Shown: piece after piece, positions 9,549 through 18,571 of the stretch | Position numbering within the stretch: position 1 is the stretch's first letter | Layout: each line of letters starts with the position of its first letter | Assembly: GCA_002392745.1 (NCBI GenBank) | Contig: DGHR01000014.1 | Coordinates: 234,023-298,022 of the forward strand | DNA: 64,000 bases | From: Bacteroidales bacterium UBA3843 | GTDB lineage: Bacteria > Bacteroidota > Bacteroidia > Bacteroidales > Paludibacteraceae | Direction: 5' to 3' | The notes under the pieces: generated by a model | Seen by the model: only the letters and a program-made list of their open reading frames with translations | The model's database searches: none | Told to the model about the DNA's origin: nothing | Translations under genes and position numbers: made by a program

Positions 9549-10262
9549 TTATTTCTTGCAATTACCTTCGCAGGTGATGTATTTGTAACAGAGTCCTGCC
9601 AATGCAGCACCTACCAGCGGAGCTACGATGAAGAGCCACAACTGCGGCAATGCCAATGCGTTCTCCGAGAAGATTGCCTGCGAGATAGAGCGGGCGGGGT
9701 TGACCGATGTGTTGGTCAACGGAATAGAAATCAGGTGAATCAGCGTCAGTGTCAGACCGATAGCCAGACCGCCGAACGCACCATTGCCGTGCTTCGAATC
9801 GGTTACACCCAGGATGACCATCAGGAATACGAAGGTCAGCACACACTCGGTAGCGAATGCACCCCATACATTGGTCTGCAGGTAACCGGCAGCTACGTCT
9901 TCTGCACCGAAGAAATCGCCGTAACCGTTAGCGGCAAACGTACCAATCTCCATACCGGCCGACTTGGCAATACCGAACAGAATGGCAGCGGCTGCGATAG
10001 CACCCAGGATCTGTGCGCACCAGTACCACAACATCTCTTTGGCACTCATACGGCCGTTGACAAAAACACCCAGACTGACAGCCGGATTCAGGTGAGCACC
10101 GCTGATATGGCCGATGCCGTAGGCTGCGGCTACGATGGTCAAACCGAAAGCCAAAGCTACACCCAGAAATCCTACATGTCCAAACAGTGCGGTTCCGCAA
10201 CCGCCCAGTACCAATACTGCGGTTCCGAAGAACTCGGCAGCAAACTTGTTACATAGTTTCAT
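9549..10262 (-). CDS. aqpZ: Aquaporin Z-like water channel (MIP family)
   Basis: 237 residues, about six membrane helices. Both half-helix motifs are present: SGAHLNPAVS (Asn59) and TSVNPARS near residue 190, the latter with the selectivity-filter Arg. The sequence after the first NPA and the overall length match AqpZ rather than the longer glycerol facilitators. It acts in the inner membrane and equilibrates water. The start overlaps the end of the CPBP gene by 14 bases, so both probably belong to a minus-strand transcript that begins at the Sir2 promoter. Confidence 0.93.
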   Translation of the reverse strand: MKLCNKFAAEFFGTAVLVLGGCGTALFGHVGFLGVALAFGLTIVAAAYGIGHISGAHLNPAVSLGVFVNGRMSAKEMLWYWCAQILGAIAAAAILFGIAKSAGMEIGTFAANGYGDFFGAEDVAAGYLQTNVWGAFATECVLTFVFLMVILGVTDSKHGNGAFGGLAIGLTLTLIHLISIPLTNTSVNPARSISQAIFSENALALPQLWLFIVAPLVGAALAGLCYKYITCEGNCKK

Positions 10263-11139
10263 TTTGTTTTGTTTTTTTAGTTTGTTGATATATAAGTCCT
10301 AATAGGGCTATTGTCGCTATTATGCTGATGACACCTGTCCACCACGTGTCTCCTGTACCTATGGTGTCCATCATGCTTGTCTCGTCGGGCGCAGATGCGG
10401 TCCGCTGTGTGATATAATATGCCATTACGGCCATGCCGTTGTTGGTGAAATGCATCAGTATGGGCACCCACAGATTGCCGGTCCATACCAGCGCATAGCC
10501 GAACATCGCGCCCAGCAACATCCGGGGTATAAAACCGTAGAATTGCATGTGAATGGCCGAGAAGATAAAGGCGCTTAGCCATATAGCGATGTGCACTCTC
10601 GCACCTGTTCCGGGATGGTTGTCTCCGGCTATAATCTGTTGCAGCGTGCCGCGGAAACAGGTTTCTTCGGCAAGGGCGGGCAGCAGTGCCATCAGCCCGA
10701 TGTTGATGAGCAGAATCCATATGTTGTCGGCTTGCAAGAAACGCTCGGTCAGCGCAGCGGCTGCCTCTTCTTGCTGACGCAGGATTTGTTCGATGAAATC
10801 GAGACTTTCCGGCAGTTGTATGCGGCTGTTCAGGTCTGCAAGCAGATTGATGGCCGGTATGGCGCATAGCATCACCGCTATCGCTGATAATGCCGTCAGC
10901 CACGAGACGGAACGGTCCATCTTAAGCCATCTGAAGGGTTTGTGGTCCTCGCTCCAGAACCATGCACCGAGTATGCCCGGCAGCAGAAAAGTGGCAACCG
11001 TCTGCATAAACTGCAACCACTTCAGCGAAACGGTAGACTGGCTCCCTCCGGAGACAGCCAGCCAGAGCCCCATTGCTATGACTGTCAGCAGGGCCATTAT
11101 TCCCAACCAGACCAATATACGTGTCAGTCCCTGTTTCAT
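10249..11139 (-). CDS. CPBP family intramembrane metalloprotease
   Basis: About 296 residues and several membrane helices. The CPBP (Abi/CAAX-protease-like) motifs are seen: EETCFRGTLQQ (the EExxxR motif), FSAIHMQFYGF (FxxxH) and the later HFTNN. I place the start at MKQGLTRI (11139); an upstream in-frame ATG at 11163 would add eight residues encoded by repeat DNA (ttttataaaaaccaatcacc) and is unlikely. The family includes prenyl-protein-type proteases and membrane proteins tied to bacteriocin immunity; the substrate here is unknown. Between it and the Sir2 gene lies a 206-base spacer made of repeats. Confidence 0.85.
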   Translation of the reverse strand: MKQGLTRILVWLGIMALLTVIAMGLWLAVSGGSQSTVSLKWLQFMQTVATFLLPGILGAWFWSEDHKPFRWLKMDRSVSWLTALSAIAVMLCAIPAINLLADLNSRIQLPESLDFIEQILRQQEEAAAALTERFLQADNIWILLINIGLMALLPALAEETCFRGTLQQIIAGDNHPGTGARVHIAIWLSAFIFSAIHMQFYGFIPRMLLGAMFGYALVWTGNLWVPILMHFTNNGMAVMAYYITQRTASAPDETSMMDTIGTGDTWWTGVISIIATIALLGLIYQQTKKTKQNETM

Positions 11140-11164
11140 TCTTTTATAAAAACCAATCACCAAT

Positions 11165-11303
11165 CACCAATCACCCGGAACGTCCTTCCGCTTTCGGAAT
11201 GGAGAAGCCAATTGACTTTTGGCTTCGAACGGCAGGAGCCGCGGGGAGCGTCGCTCCAACCAGACATGGCCTCCGCCGAGAAAGGAATAAAAACCAATAA
11301 CCA
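11165..11303. repeat. Dispersed intergenic repeat, copy A (139 bp)
   Basis: Near-identical to 26385-26558 over its whole length, except that a 35-base block (26448-26482) is missing here. It contains the inverted word ttccgctttcggaa and is bordered on both sides by 'aaccaatcacc'/'aaccaataacc' microrepeats. It lies between the CPBP and Sir2 genes. Confidence 0.9.
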
Positions 11304-11357
11304 TTAACCTTTAACCTTTAACCTTTAACCTTTAACCTATAACCATTAACCTTTACC
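11292..11357. repeat. Heptamer array (ttaacct)n
   Basis: Five consecutive ttaacct heptamers flanked by 'aaccatt' and 'ataacca' variants. The right end runs into the Sir2 coding region: the Sir2 stop codon and last three codons (GKG) are made of the repeat word aggtaaaggttaa. Confidence 0.85.
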
Positions 11358-12041
11358 TAACAACCTCTCCACCACTTCCGGCACACCTATGGTAGCCGGC
11401 TTGCGTATATGGGTGATATGGTCTGCCCAGTTGCCGAACTCGGGCTGTCCGGGGTCGACAAAATAGATAGGAATGCCCGGTCGTGTGTAATGGAGCAGCG
11501 AAGCGGCGGGATAGACATTCAGACTGGTGCCCACCACCAGCATGATATCCGCTGTGGCGGCCACACGGCATGCTTCTTCAAAATAGGGTACGCCTTCTCC
11601 GAAAAATACGATATACGGCCTCAGCAGCGAACCGTCCGGATGGCGGTCGCCGTAGTGTTGCTCCCATCCCTCCAGTGGTACAGTGGCTGTCTCGTTGAGG
11701 GATGAACGCAGTTTGCGTATCTCGCCGTGCAGGTGTATCACATCTTTGGCGCCGGCGCGTTCGTGCAGGTCATCGATGTTCTGTGTGATGATACGTGTCT
11801 CCGGCATCGCCTCCTGCAACCGCGCAATGGCTATGTGCGCCGCGTTGGGTTGCGCCGCCAGCGTGTCACGACGCCGGTCGTTGTAGAATTTGACGCAGAG
11901 TTGGGGATTTGTCAGCCATGCCTCGTGGGTGCAGACATCCTCTACACGGTAATGTTCCCATAGCCCGTCGCTGTCGCGGAAGGTCCCCAAACCGCTCTCG
12001 GCGCTCACACCGGCACCGGTGAATACTACAATTTTAGCCAT
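11346..12041 (-). CDS. cobB: Sir2-family NAD-dependent protein deacylase
   Basis: 231 residues from MAKIVVFTGAG. Sir2 motifs: FTGAGVSAESGLGTFRD (NAD binding), TQNIDDLHERAG and LHGEI with the catalytic His, then VGTSLNVYPA. It removes acyl groups from lysines using NAD. The four zinc-binding cysteines usual after the LHG motif are absent; this is also known from class III-type bacterial members. The ATG at 12041 is preferred over an upstream ATG at 12137 because a TAnnTTTG promoter lies between the two. It is probably the first gene of the Sir2-CPBP-aquaporin transcript. Confidence 0.9.
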   Translation of the reverse strand: MAKIVVFTGAGVSAESGLGTFRDSDGLWEHYRVEDVCTHEAWLTNPQLCVKFYNDRRRDTLAAQPNAAHIAIARLQEAMPETRIITQNIDDLHERAGAKDVIHLHGEIRKLRSSLNETATVPLEGWEQHYGDRHPDGSLLRPYIVFFGEGVPYFEEACRVAATADIMLVVGTSLNVYPAASLLHYTRPGIPIYFVDPGQPEFGNWADHITHIRKPATIGVPEVVERLLGKG

Positions 12042-12061
12042 ACTTCTCCGTATTTTGAGTG

Positions 12062-12093
12062 CAAAGGTAGTGAATTTTACCGAATTATGCAAA
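12062..12093 (-). promoter_or_regulatory. Bacteroides-type promoter of the Sir2 operon
   Basis: On the minus strand TTTG (12090-12093), a 20-base gap, then TACCTTTG (12062-12069), ending about 20 bases before the Sir2 ATG. Confidence 0.85.
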
Positions 12094-12194
12094 CTTTTTA
12101 GGCTTTTTAGGTGTTTTTTGCAATGTATAATTATCAAAAATCAACAAAATCCTAACAAAATGTCATATTTTTTTTAAATTTTAAAAAAAAGTAG

Positions 12195-12202
12195 TAACTT
12201 TG
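12195..12202 (+). promoter_or_regulatory. -7 element upstream of first giant secreted protein
   Basis: TAACTTTG followed by cgccgc; the -33 position holds only TTTT within a T-rich tract. The leader to the ATG is about 40 bases. Confidence 0.75.
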
Positions 12203-12246
12203 CGCCGCAATTTATGTGTTGTCGGGAAATTAACTAACTACGTGAT

Positions 12247-15200
12247 ATGAAAAAACTCTTTGTTAAACTAACAGTACTGATGTTCGGCTTGTTGGCCGGG
12301 ACGGCTGCTTCCTGGGGGCAGGAACAAAAGATTTTCCTTGGTGCACTTCAGGCGCAAACGGCTGCAACTTCTACTGGTTCCGGTCAAGTGGAATTGACAT
12401 TGTTGGACCTTTCCGGTAAGCCGATGGAGAATCCTATTTTTGTCGGCTCGAGCGGTTTGAATGCAACGAATCCTGCCGGTCCTGCTGCTACAGCGCAGAT
12501 GATAGGTGCTTCTCTGTTTGCTATGGATGGAATAGAGACCCCGGTAGAGGTATCTGGGGCAGGCGAACAGATATACATGACTTCGTATCTGTATTTTCAT
12601 GCCGCTGCCGTACCGGACAATGGTTCTTATCTGGCAGATTGGACATTCTCTGACCCGTCCATAACACGTATTGATACGCTAATGGGCAATGGTGTGGATA
12701 TTCCGTTATTGGATTATTGTTTCAAACTGCTGCCGGATTCCAATAACAATACGACCTATCCTTCGGGAAATATTGCTGCGGTAGCTACTGCTGTCTCTGC
12801 AGCGCCGAATAATATCTATGCCGTCTTCAAACAATATCTTCTCTCTAATCCGCAAGTGACGAATGGATCATTGGATGCTGAAGCCGGGAATACTGCGAAT
12901 TTGCAAGTAGTTGTGGATGTAGAAGGAGATATCACTACTTTGGATGACGATATGTCGGATTTTGGGACGACTCTCTTTACGAATAATGAGAATGGTCAAT
13001 GGGCGATTGATATGGCATCGGCGACCAAGGCTGTTCTCTCTGCACAAAAAGCCCGTATTACTATTCCTGTGGTGTTTACTGCTCAATCGGGCATTATAGC
13101 GGGAGAGTACAGAACAACCATGACATTGAGAATGGCAGGAACAAACCCCTCCACGCTCAATATCTCGTTGACGGTTAATGCACTTGACCCGGCGCGTCCG
13201 GAGGCAGTCTTGTTCAGCGGAAAAGACGAAAAGGAGTCAGGGACTTTGGCTAACCTATTGGCGAAGGTCGGAAACTATGACAATCCGATTATCAAGTTAA
13301 ATAAGAATTGTTCCGGTTTTGAGTTGACGAGTCAAGTCTTCACTTTGGACTTAAATGGTAACAACATTGATGGAGTTACTGTTTCTGGTGGAGAACTGAC
13401 GATTGCGTATAGCAAGTATGGCGGCCGGATAAGCAATACTATTACCGTCAATGCCGGAAAACTGATACTGAATGGAGGTGAGATAGAAGCTGCCACGGGT
13501 GTGATAGTCAAATCCGGTGCTACGCTGGAGCAGAACGGTGCTGTTATCAGTGCAACCGGAATTGGTATAGAGAATGCCGGAACGACGGTTGTTTCCGAGG
13601 GTGAAACCAATGGTCTCTTTGCCATCAAGAGTACAGGCGAATTGACAGTCAAAGGAGGAAAAATAACAGCTAGTTTGGCTGGGGGATATGCGATATGGGT
13701 TGACGCTGGTACAGCTACTGTTCAAAAGGGTACTATCTCTGGCGATGCGTATGGTATCTATACCAAGGCTACCACTACTACCGAAAAACTTGCTGCTATT
13801 TATGGCGGAACCAATGCCGTATATGTAGCAGCAGGTACCACCACTCTCAATAATGGTAAGTTTGATGGCGGCGATAAGCCATTAGCGAAGCAGAAAGAGG
13901 GTACACTCAATCTGGTCTCCGGCTATTTCAAGACCAAGGTTCTCGGTGTGGATGTTCCTGTTGGTAAGAAACTGATGAACGTGTCGGCCGGTACGGAGTA
14001 CAATGCCGGATATATTTACTATGTGGGTGATGACGAGACTGCTCAGTTGAGTGGTGTGGGTGTCTGCCGCATAGGCACAACTCCGTATGCTACTCTGGAG
14101 GATGCATTGGCTTATGCCAACAATAATCCGAGCAAAGAGGTTGTTATCGTAATGCTCAATGATTATGTGCTTCCGGCGGGGTATTATACGCTTCCGGCGA
14201 AAGCAACGCTGGTTGTGCCGATGAGTGATTCACAAACCAAAGAGGTAAACCAGTTCGCTCCGCGCGTGTCCTTCCATGATATGGATAGGTCTCACCCGTA
14301 TGTGCAGCCTACAGAGTTCCGACGTCTGACTTTCGCAAATGGTGTCAACATGGAGGTGCATGGCGCGATTGAAGTGACATGTTCACAATTCGCCAGCAAC
14401 GAGGCTTATACCGGTCAACCTTACGGACCTTATGGTCATTTGGTAATGGAGGCGGGTAGCCATATGACGCTTCAGAGCGGTTCTGAACTCCGTGTATGGG
14501 GATATATGACCGGAGCCGGTGAGACGGACGCACGACGTAACTCTACGGTCCGCGAGATGTTCCAGATGGGCGACTGGAAAGGCGCATTGACATCTGTCCG
14601 TATCACGGGAATGTATCCTGCAGTGGGAGATGATAGCGACAAGAAAATTTTCCCTGTATCGCAATATTTCATCCAGAATATTGAAGCACCTATCAAATAT
14701 CATCCGGGTGCTGTCCTTTCTACATCGGCTACAGTAGCAGAAGGATTGTTAGGCGCTTTGGCTGTAACGATGGCTGCTACGGATATCAAGGTGATTGGCG
14801 TAGCCAGTCGTGATGCCGCTATCTTCCTGATGGATGAGAAAGCGGACGCAGAGAATACGTGGGTGCGTAAATGGTATGATGCAGAGAATGATATCCAAGT
14901 CTATGATGTCAATAGTGCCGCGCACATCGGTTCAATGGTGTTGGATATGGGTGAATTGTCAATGGCTGGTATAGGTACTATCCCTATTCGCCTCAACTCA
15001 GCTATGTTCGACCTGCCGATTACTACCAATATGAAGATTCATTTGCTCAGCGGCAATATGGATTTCCAGCAGAACACCAGTCTGCTGCCGGGGGCAGAGG
15101 TCGAGGTGGATAAGGAGTCTAAAGTCAGTGTAGCTAAATCCGCGGGCGATCCCGAACATACTGGGGCATTGTATGTATACGACGCTGATGATTGGGGAAA

Positions 15201-18200
15201 ATACGCTTATGGTAATTCATATGAGGAGGGAACATACAAAGCATATACCAAGGTGGTTCGTTATGCTCCGAGTTGGGGCGGTAGACCGACCAAACGCGAT
15301 GAGCAGACATGTCCTCCGGATGCAGCAATCAATGTACATGGTACGTTCGAGACATCTGCGGGATACGTATATACTTCCGCGCACGGAGCAAACATATTCT
15401 CATCCAACGAGGATGCAGGCACCTTTATCTTCAATCAGGATGCTTCTTCTGCAGGAACAAGGACTGTATACCAGGTAGAAGGGTCTGGTACATACCGTGA
15501 CCAAGAGTTTACTTCCGCAGCACTGAAGAACGAAGACGGCAGCCATGAGAATACAGAGACTGCACAACAGGATGATGCCTACTGCTATCGTGATTATCAA
15601 TGGACAATCATGAAAGTGGACGAGGATAATCCCTGCTTCATGGTGGATAACCACGGTACTTTCTATGCGAAACCGCAAGATTATGTAGCGGTGGTGGCTA
15701 CCAAGGATGAGTATGGAGAAATTATTGGCAACGATGATTATACGTATAGCGATGCTAATGGTGACGGACGTTTGTTCATTTTGATGCAAGATCAGTGCCA
15801 ATGGTGGGAAGTGGAGAAGAAAGATAACCTCTACCATTGTCTGCACCCGAATAATGACACTTATTACTACTGGGGTCTAGACGAAACGACACTCATGGAA
15901 GGTTGGATGGAGAAGAAGTTTACCATCACATGGCTCAACTGGGATAGCACGGAGATTAAAACGTATGACCACAATTTTGACCCGGCTCCTGAAATCAAAT
16001 ACGAAGTACCTTATGGCACCCAGGCCGAGTATCTGGGCTCCAACCCGACGCGTGAACCGGATATCGACTATACCTACGATTTCACAGGCTGGGCACCTGC
16101 GCTGGGCAAGGTGACAAGCGATGTGACCTATACGGCTACGTACGCTAAGAAGGAACGCAAATACACCATCATCTTCCGCGAGGAAGGTGGCGTGGAGATT
16201 GAGCGTCAGTTCTTGACCCACAACGCGGTGCCTGTCTGCGAGAATATGCCTACCAAGGCTGGTCATTATCTGGAATGGCAACCTGCCATAGCTGCTGTCT
16301 CGGGTGATGCCACCTATACGGCTCATTGGTTGGAAGAAAAACCCGACGAATGGGATGTTACTTTCCTCAATAATGCCGGTGACACTTTGCAGGCTACCCA
16401 AAAGGTGAGTGTGGAAGCCAATCCTGTCTACAGCGGTTCTACTCCCGCCAAGGAGAATGCCGACCATACACCCTATACCAGTGCCGAGTATGATTGCACA
16501 TTCTGGGGCTGGAACGTAGTGGTGGACGGAGCTATACAAACATACGCAGCCGGCGCGCTTCTGCCCAAACCGACAGACAATATGACTTTCACGGCGGTAT
16601 ATACGATGTCCGAGAAGACCTACAACATCACCTTCCTTGATGAGAACGGCGACGAGATTGAGACCAATACCTACCATTATGGCGAGACCCCTGTATGCTC
16701 CGATACGCCTACCAAGGAACCGGATGCGCAGAATACCTACCTCTTCGCATGGGACCCGCAGATACAGACTGTCATGGGGGACAAGACCTATCAGGCTACC
16801 TTCACTCCGCAGACCAATAAATACACGGTCACACTGCGCAGCAACAACTCTGCTGTGTGCACGTTTACGGGTGCCGGTATATACGACTATGACGATGCCA
16901 ATCCGGTAACGATAGGAATCACGCTTAACGACCCATCCTATGTCTTCTCCGGTTGGCAGGAACTGGGTGGCGATACACGAACCTCTATTGATACGTTGGT
17001 CACAAGTGATATCACGCTCACGGCTATCGTTACTAAGCCTTCGCTTCCCGATTTGGTATTGGATGGTGATGATGCACAGACGATAACTGTTGCCACAGAG
17101 ATTCAGGACCTTGTGCTCACCTCCACTGGTCTGACCAGTAGCCAACTCAAGGGGGCCGCTAATTTGAAATTGTGGGGGGATGCCTATTTCGAACTTATCC
17201 AATCCATCAACGGTCGCCAGTGGTACGCGGTGGCTGTACCTTGGCCTGTGGATGCCGCTACGGGTATCTTCGATGCAGCGGACAACCATTTGACCTTGGG
17301 TACCGACTTCGACCTCATTACCTTCAATAGCGCGGCGCACGCTGCGGGACTCGAGAACCGCGACTGCTGGAGCTATCTGGAGTACCAGGCCGACAAGACC
17401 ATGCAGCCCGGTAAACTCTATATGATTTATTTCGCGGCTAACCAGACCAAAATCCGCTTCCAAAAGAAAGCCAAGGCGGCGTTGCTCACCGAGCGTGTCA
17501 ACGTACAGACCTATCCGTCTGCTGTCGATGCGCAGCATGCCAACTGGAACGCGATTGCCAACCCCTCGCTTTATTACGCTTATCTCAACGAGGGCGGCAC
17601 GCATATCGGCCAGCTCTACAACCCGGGCGCGGATGACTATACCGAAATCGACCTCAGCTCTCAATCGCTGATTGTGGGTCAGCCGGTATTCGTCCAGGCG
17701 CCTGCGGCGAAGACTATCGTGGCGTACGACAACAACACGTCCTATGCTTCCCATGCGCCGCGCCGTATGCCGGCTGCGGCTGCCGAAGAGGCCTTCTATA
17801 CCGTCGAAATCAGCCGCGACGGCATGCTCAACGGACGACTCTTCGTTGCTGCTGCCGAGGAGAAGGCGGATACCTATACCATCGGCGAGGATGTGATGAA
17901 GATGGGCGTCAGCGCACGCAAGGCGCAGATGTGGATTGAGCGCTACGGTGTTCGCCTCTGTATGAACACTGCCGCCTTCGCCGATGACCGTGCCGAGTAT
18001 CCGCTCGCTATCTATGCTCCTGTTGCCGGAGAATATACTATCGCTGCACCCGCTGCGGAGACTTCCGCTACGGCGCTCTATCTCACCTGTGACGGCGAGG
18101 CCATCTGGAACCTCTCCAACGGCGCTTATACGCTCAGTCTGGAGCGCGGCACCACTCATTCCTATGGTCTGCGCATCAGTGCACGCAGCCCGCAGGTCGC

Positions 18201-18324
18201 TACCGGATGTGACGAAGTCATTGCCGACGGTGCAGAGCAGGCGCAGAAAGTGCTTGTCGGAGACCGCCTCTATATCATCCGCGGCGACAAGGTGTACACG
18301 CCTGCAGGACAAGTGGTGAAATAA
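12247..18324 (+). CDS. Giant secreted surface protein (2025 aa) with beta-repeat and InlB-like/Flg_new repeats
   Basis: An SPI signal peptide (residues 1 to about 25, ending ASWGQ) directs export. Residues about 320-560 are a Gly/Thr/Val-rich beta-solenoid-like region; residues about 610-1210 form a large module shared with the 2665-residue protein at 27788 (PYATLEDALAYAN, FQMGDWK, YFIQNIEAP, LLPGAEVEVDK). Residues about 1220-1600 hold several copies of the 'YTITFxxxxG...PTKEPxxxYTYxFxGW...YTATY' unit typical of Listeria-Bacteroides/InlB B repeats, followed by a beta-rich region. The end has PQVATG and the short tag GDRLYIIRGDKVYTPAG also found on GH81 and two other proteins. Likely an adhesin or S-layer-like surface protein exported by T9SS (inference). 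It has its own promoter and is followed by a 38-residue peptide gene. Confidence 0.85.
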   Translation: MKKLFVKLTVLMFGLLAGTAASWGQEQKIFLGALQAQTAATSTGSGQVELTLLDLSGKPMENPIFVGSSGLNATNPAGPAATAQMIGASLFAMDGIETPVEVSGAGEQIYMTSYLYFHAAAVPDNGSYLADWTFSDPSITRIDTLMGNGVDIPLLDYCFKLLPDSNNNTTYPSGNIAAVATAVSAAPNNIYAVFKQYLLSNPQVTNGSLDAEAGNTANLQVVVDVEGDITTLDDDMSDFGTTLFTNNENGQWAIDMASATKAVLSAQKARITIPVVFTAQSGIIAGEYRTTMTLRMAGTNPSTLNISLTVNALDPARPEAVLFSGKDEKESGTLANLLAKVGNYDNPIIKLNKNCSGFELTSQVFTLDLNGNNIDGVTVSGGELTIAYSKYGGRISNTITVNAGKLILNGGEIEAATGVIVKSGATLEQNGAVISATGIGIENAGTTVVSEGETNGLFAIKSTGELTVKGGKITASLAGGYAIWVDAGTATVQKGTISGDAYGIYTKATTTTEKLAAIYGGTNAVYVAAGTTTLNNGKFDGGDKPLAKQKEGTLNLVSGYFKTKVLGVDVPVGKKLMNVSAGTEYNAGYIYYVGDDETAQLSGVGVCRIGTTPYATLEDALAYANNNPSKEVVIVMLNDYVLPAGYYTLPAKATLVVPMSDSQTKEVNQFAPRVSFHDMDRSHPYVQPTEFRRLTFANGVNMEVHGAIEVTCSQFASNEAYTGQPYGPYGHLVMEAGSHMTLQSGSELRVWGYMTGAGETDARRNSTVREMFQMGDWKGALTSVRITGMYPAVGDDSDKKIFPVSQYFIQNIEAPIKYHPGAVLSTSATVAEGLLGALAVTMAATDIKVIGVASRDAAIFLMDEKADAENTWVRKWYDAENDIQVYDVNSAAHIGSMVLDMGELSMAGIGTIPIRLNSAMFDLPITTNMKIHLLSGNMDFQQNTSLLPGAEVEVDKESKVSVAKSAGDPEHTGALYVYDADDWGKYAYGNSYEEGTYKAYTKVVRYAPSWGGRPTKRDEQTCPPDAAINVHGTFETSAGYVYTSAHGANIFSSNEDAGTFIFNQDASSAGTRTVYQVEGSGTYRDQEFTSAALKNEDGSHENTETAQQDDAYCYRDYQWTIMKVDEDNPCFMVDNHGTFYAKPQDYVAVVATKDEYGEIIGNDDYTYSDANGDGRLFILMQDQCQWWEVEKKDNLYHCLHPNNDTYYYWGLDETTLMEGWMEKKFTITWLNWDSTEIKTYDHNFDPAPEIKYEVPYGTQAEYLGSNPTREPDIDYTYDFTGWAPALGKVTSDVTYTATYAKKERKYTIIFREEGGVEIERQFLTHNAVPVCENMPTKAGHYLEWQPAIAAVSGDATYTAHWLEEKPDEWDVTFLNNAGDTLQATQKVSVEANPVYSGSTPAKENADHTPYTSAEYDCTFWGWNVVVDGAIQTYAAGALLPKPTDNMTFTAVYTMSEKTYNITFLDENGDEIETNTYHYGETPVCSDTPTKEPDAQNTYLFAWDPQIQTVMGDKTYQATFTPQTNKYTVTLRSNNSAVCTFTGAGIYDYDDANPVTIGITLNDPSYVFSGWQELGGDTRTSIDTLVTSDITLTAIVTKPSLPDLVLDGDDAQTITVATEIQDLVLTSTGLTSSQLKGAANLKLWGDAYFELIQSINGRQWYAVAVPWPVDAATGIFDAADNHLTLGTDFDLITFNSAAHAAGLENRDCWSYLEYQADKTMQPGKLYMIYFAANQTKIRFQKKAKAALLTERVNVQTYPSAVDAQHANWNAIANPSLYYAYLNEGGTHIGQLYNPGADDYTEIDLSSQSLIVGQPVFVQAPAAKTIVAYDNNTSYASHAPRRMPAAAAEEAFYTVEISRDGMLNGRLFVAAAEEKADTYTIGEDVMKMGVSARKAQMWIERYGVRLCMNTAAFADDRAEYPLAIYAPVAGEYTIAAPAAETSATALYLTCDGEAIWNLSNGAYTLSLERGTTHSYGLRISARSPQVATGCDEVIADGAEQAQKVLVGDRLYIIRGDKVYTPAGQVVK

Positions 18325-18373
18325 CAACGATGCGTCTAACCGAATTAACGACGAACAGAAAAACTGATAGTTT

Positions 18374-18490
18374 ATGAAGAAATCATATATCATTCCGCAA
18401 ACCGATGTCATGCAGTTCCGTACTGCCGAGTTGATGACTATCTCTGACCCCAGCGGTTTCCCCACACCTCCGGGTAGTCTCATCCCCTGA
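18374..18490 (+). CDS. Small conserved-type peptide (38 aa)
   Basis: ATG to TGA encodes a 38-residue peptide beginning MKKSYIIPQTDVMQFRTAEL and ending PPGSLIP. There is no signal peptide. Peptides beginning MKK-x-YIxPxTxVxxxxTExLM are common in Bacteroidales next to secreted-protein genes, but no function is known to me. It lies 49 bases after the giant protein gene in the same direction and could be co-transcribed. Coding support is the good start context, the Met-Lys-Lys opening and the family resemblance. Confidence 0.6.
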   Translation: MKKSYIIPQTDVMQFRTAELMTISDPSGFPTPPGSLIP

Positions 18491-18508
18491 TGGCCTTCCC
18501 TCGCACAC

Positions 18509-18552
18509 GTATATGCGCACGCGTTCCATAAAGTTGATGTGTGCGCATGTAC
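18509..18552. other. Inverted repeat gtatatgcgcac / gtgcgcatgtac
   Basis: Arms at 18509-18520 and 18541-18552 pair at 11 of 12 positions with a 20-base loop. There is no T-run after it, so it is not a clear intrinsic terminator; it lies in the leader of the next gene. Confidence 0.55.
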
Positions 18553-18571
18553 AGTCTAAAAAATATCCTAC

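Noticed and set aside
9549..10256. Frames of 101 and 173 codons overlapping the aquaporin gene
   Set aside because: They are shadows of the aquaporin gene with no recognisable features.
12042..12137. Longer N-terminus for Sir2
   Set aside because: The added residues precede the conserved MAKIVVFTGAG start and overlap a promoter.
15877..18483. Open frame of 868 codons on the minus strand opposite the giant protein
   Set aside because: It is antisense to a long, clearly coding repeat protein of similar codon composition; the translation has no domains and no promoter.
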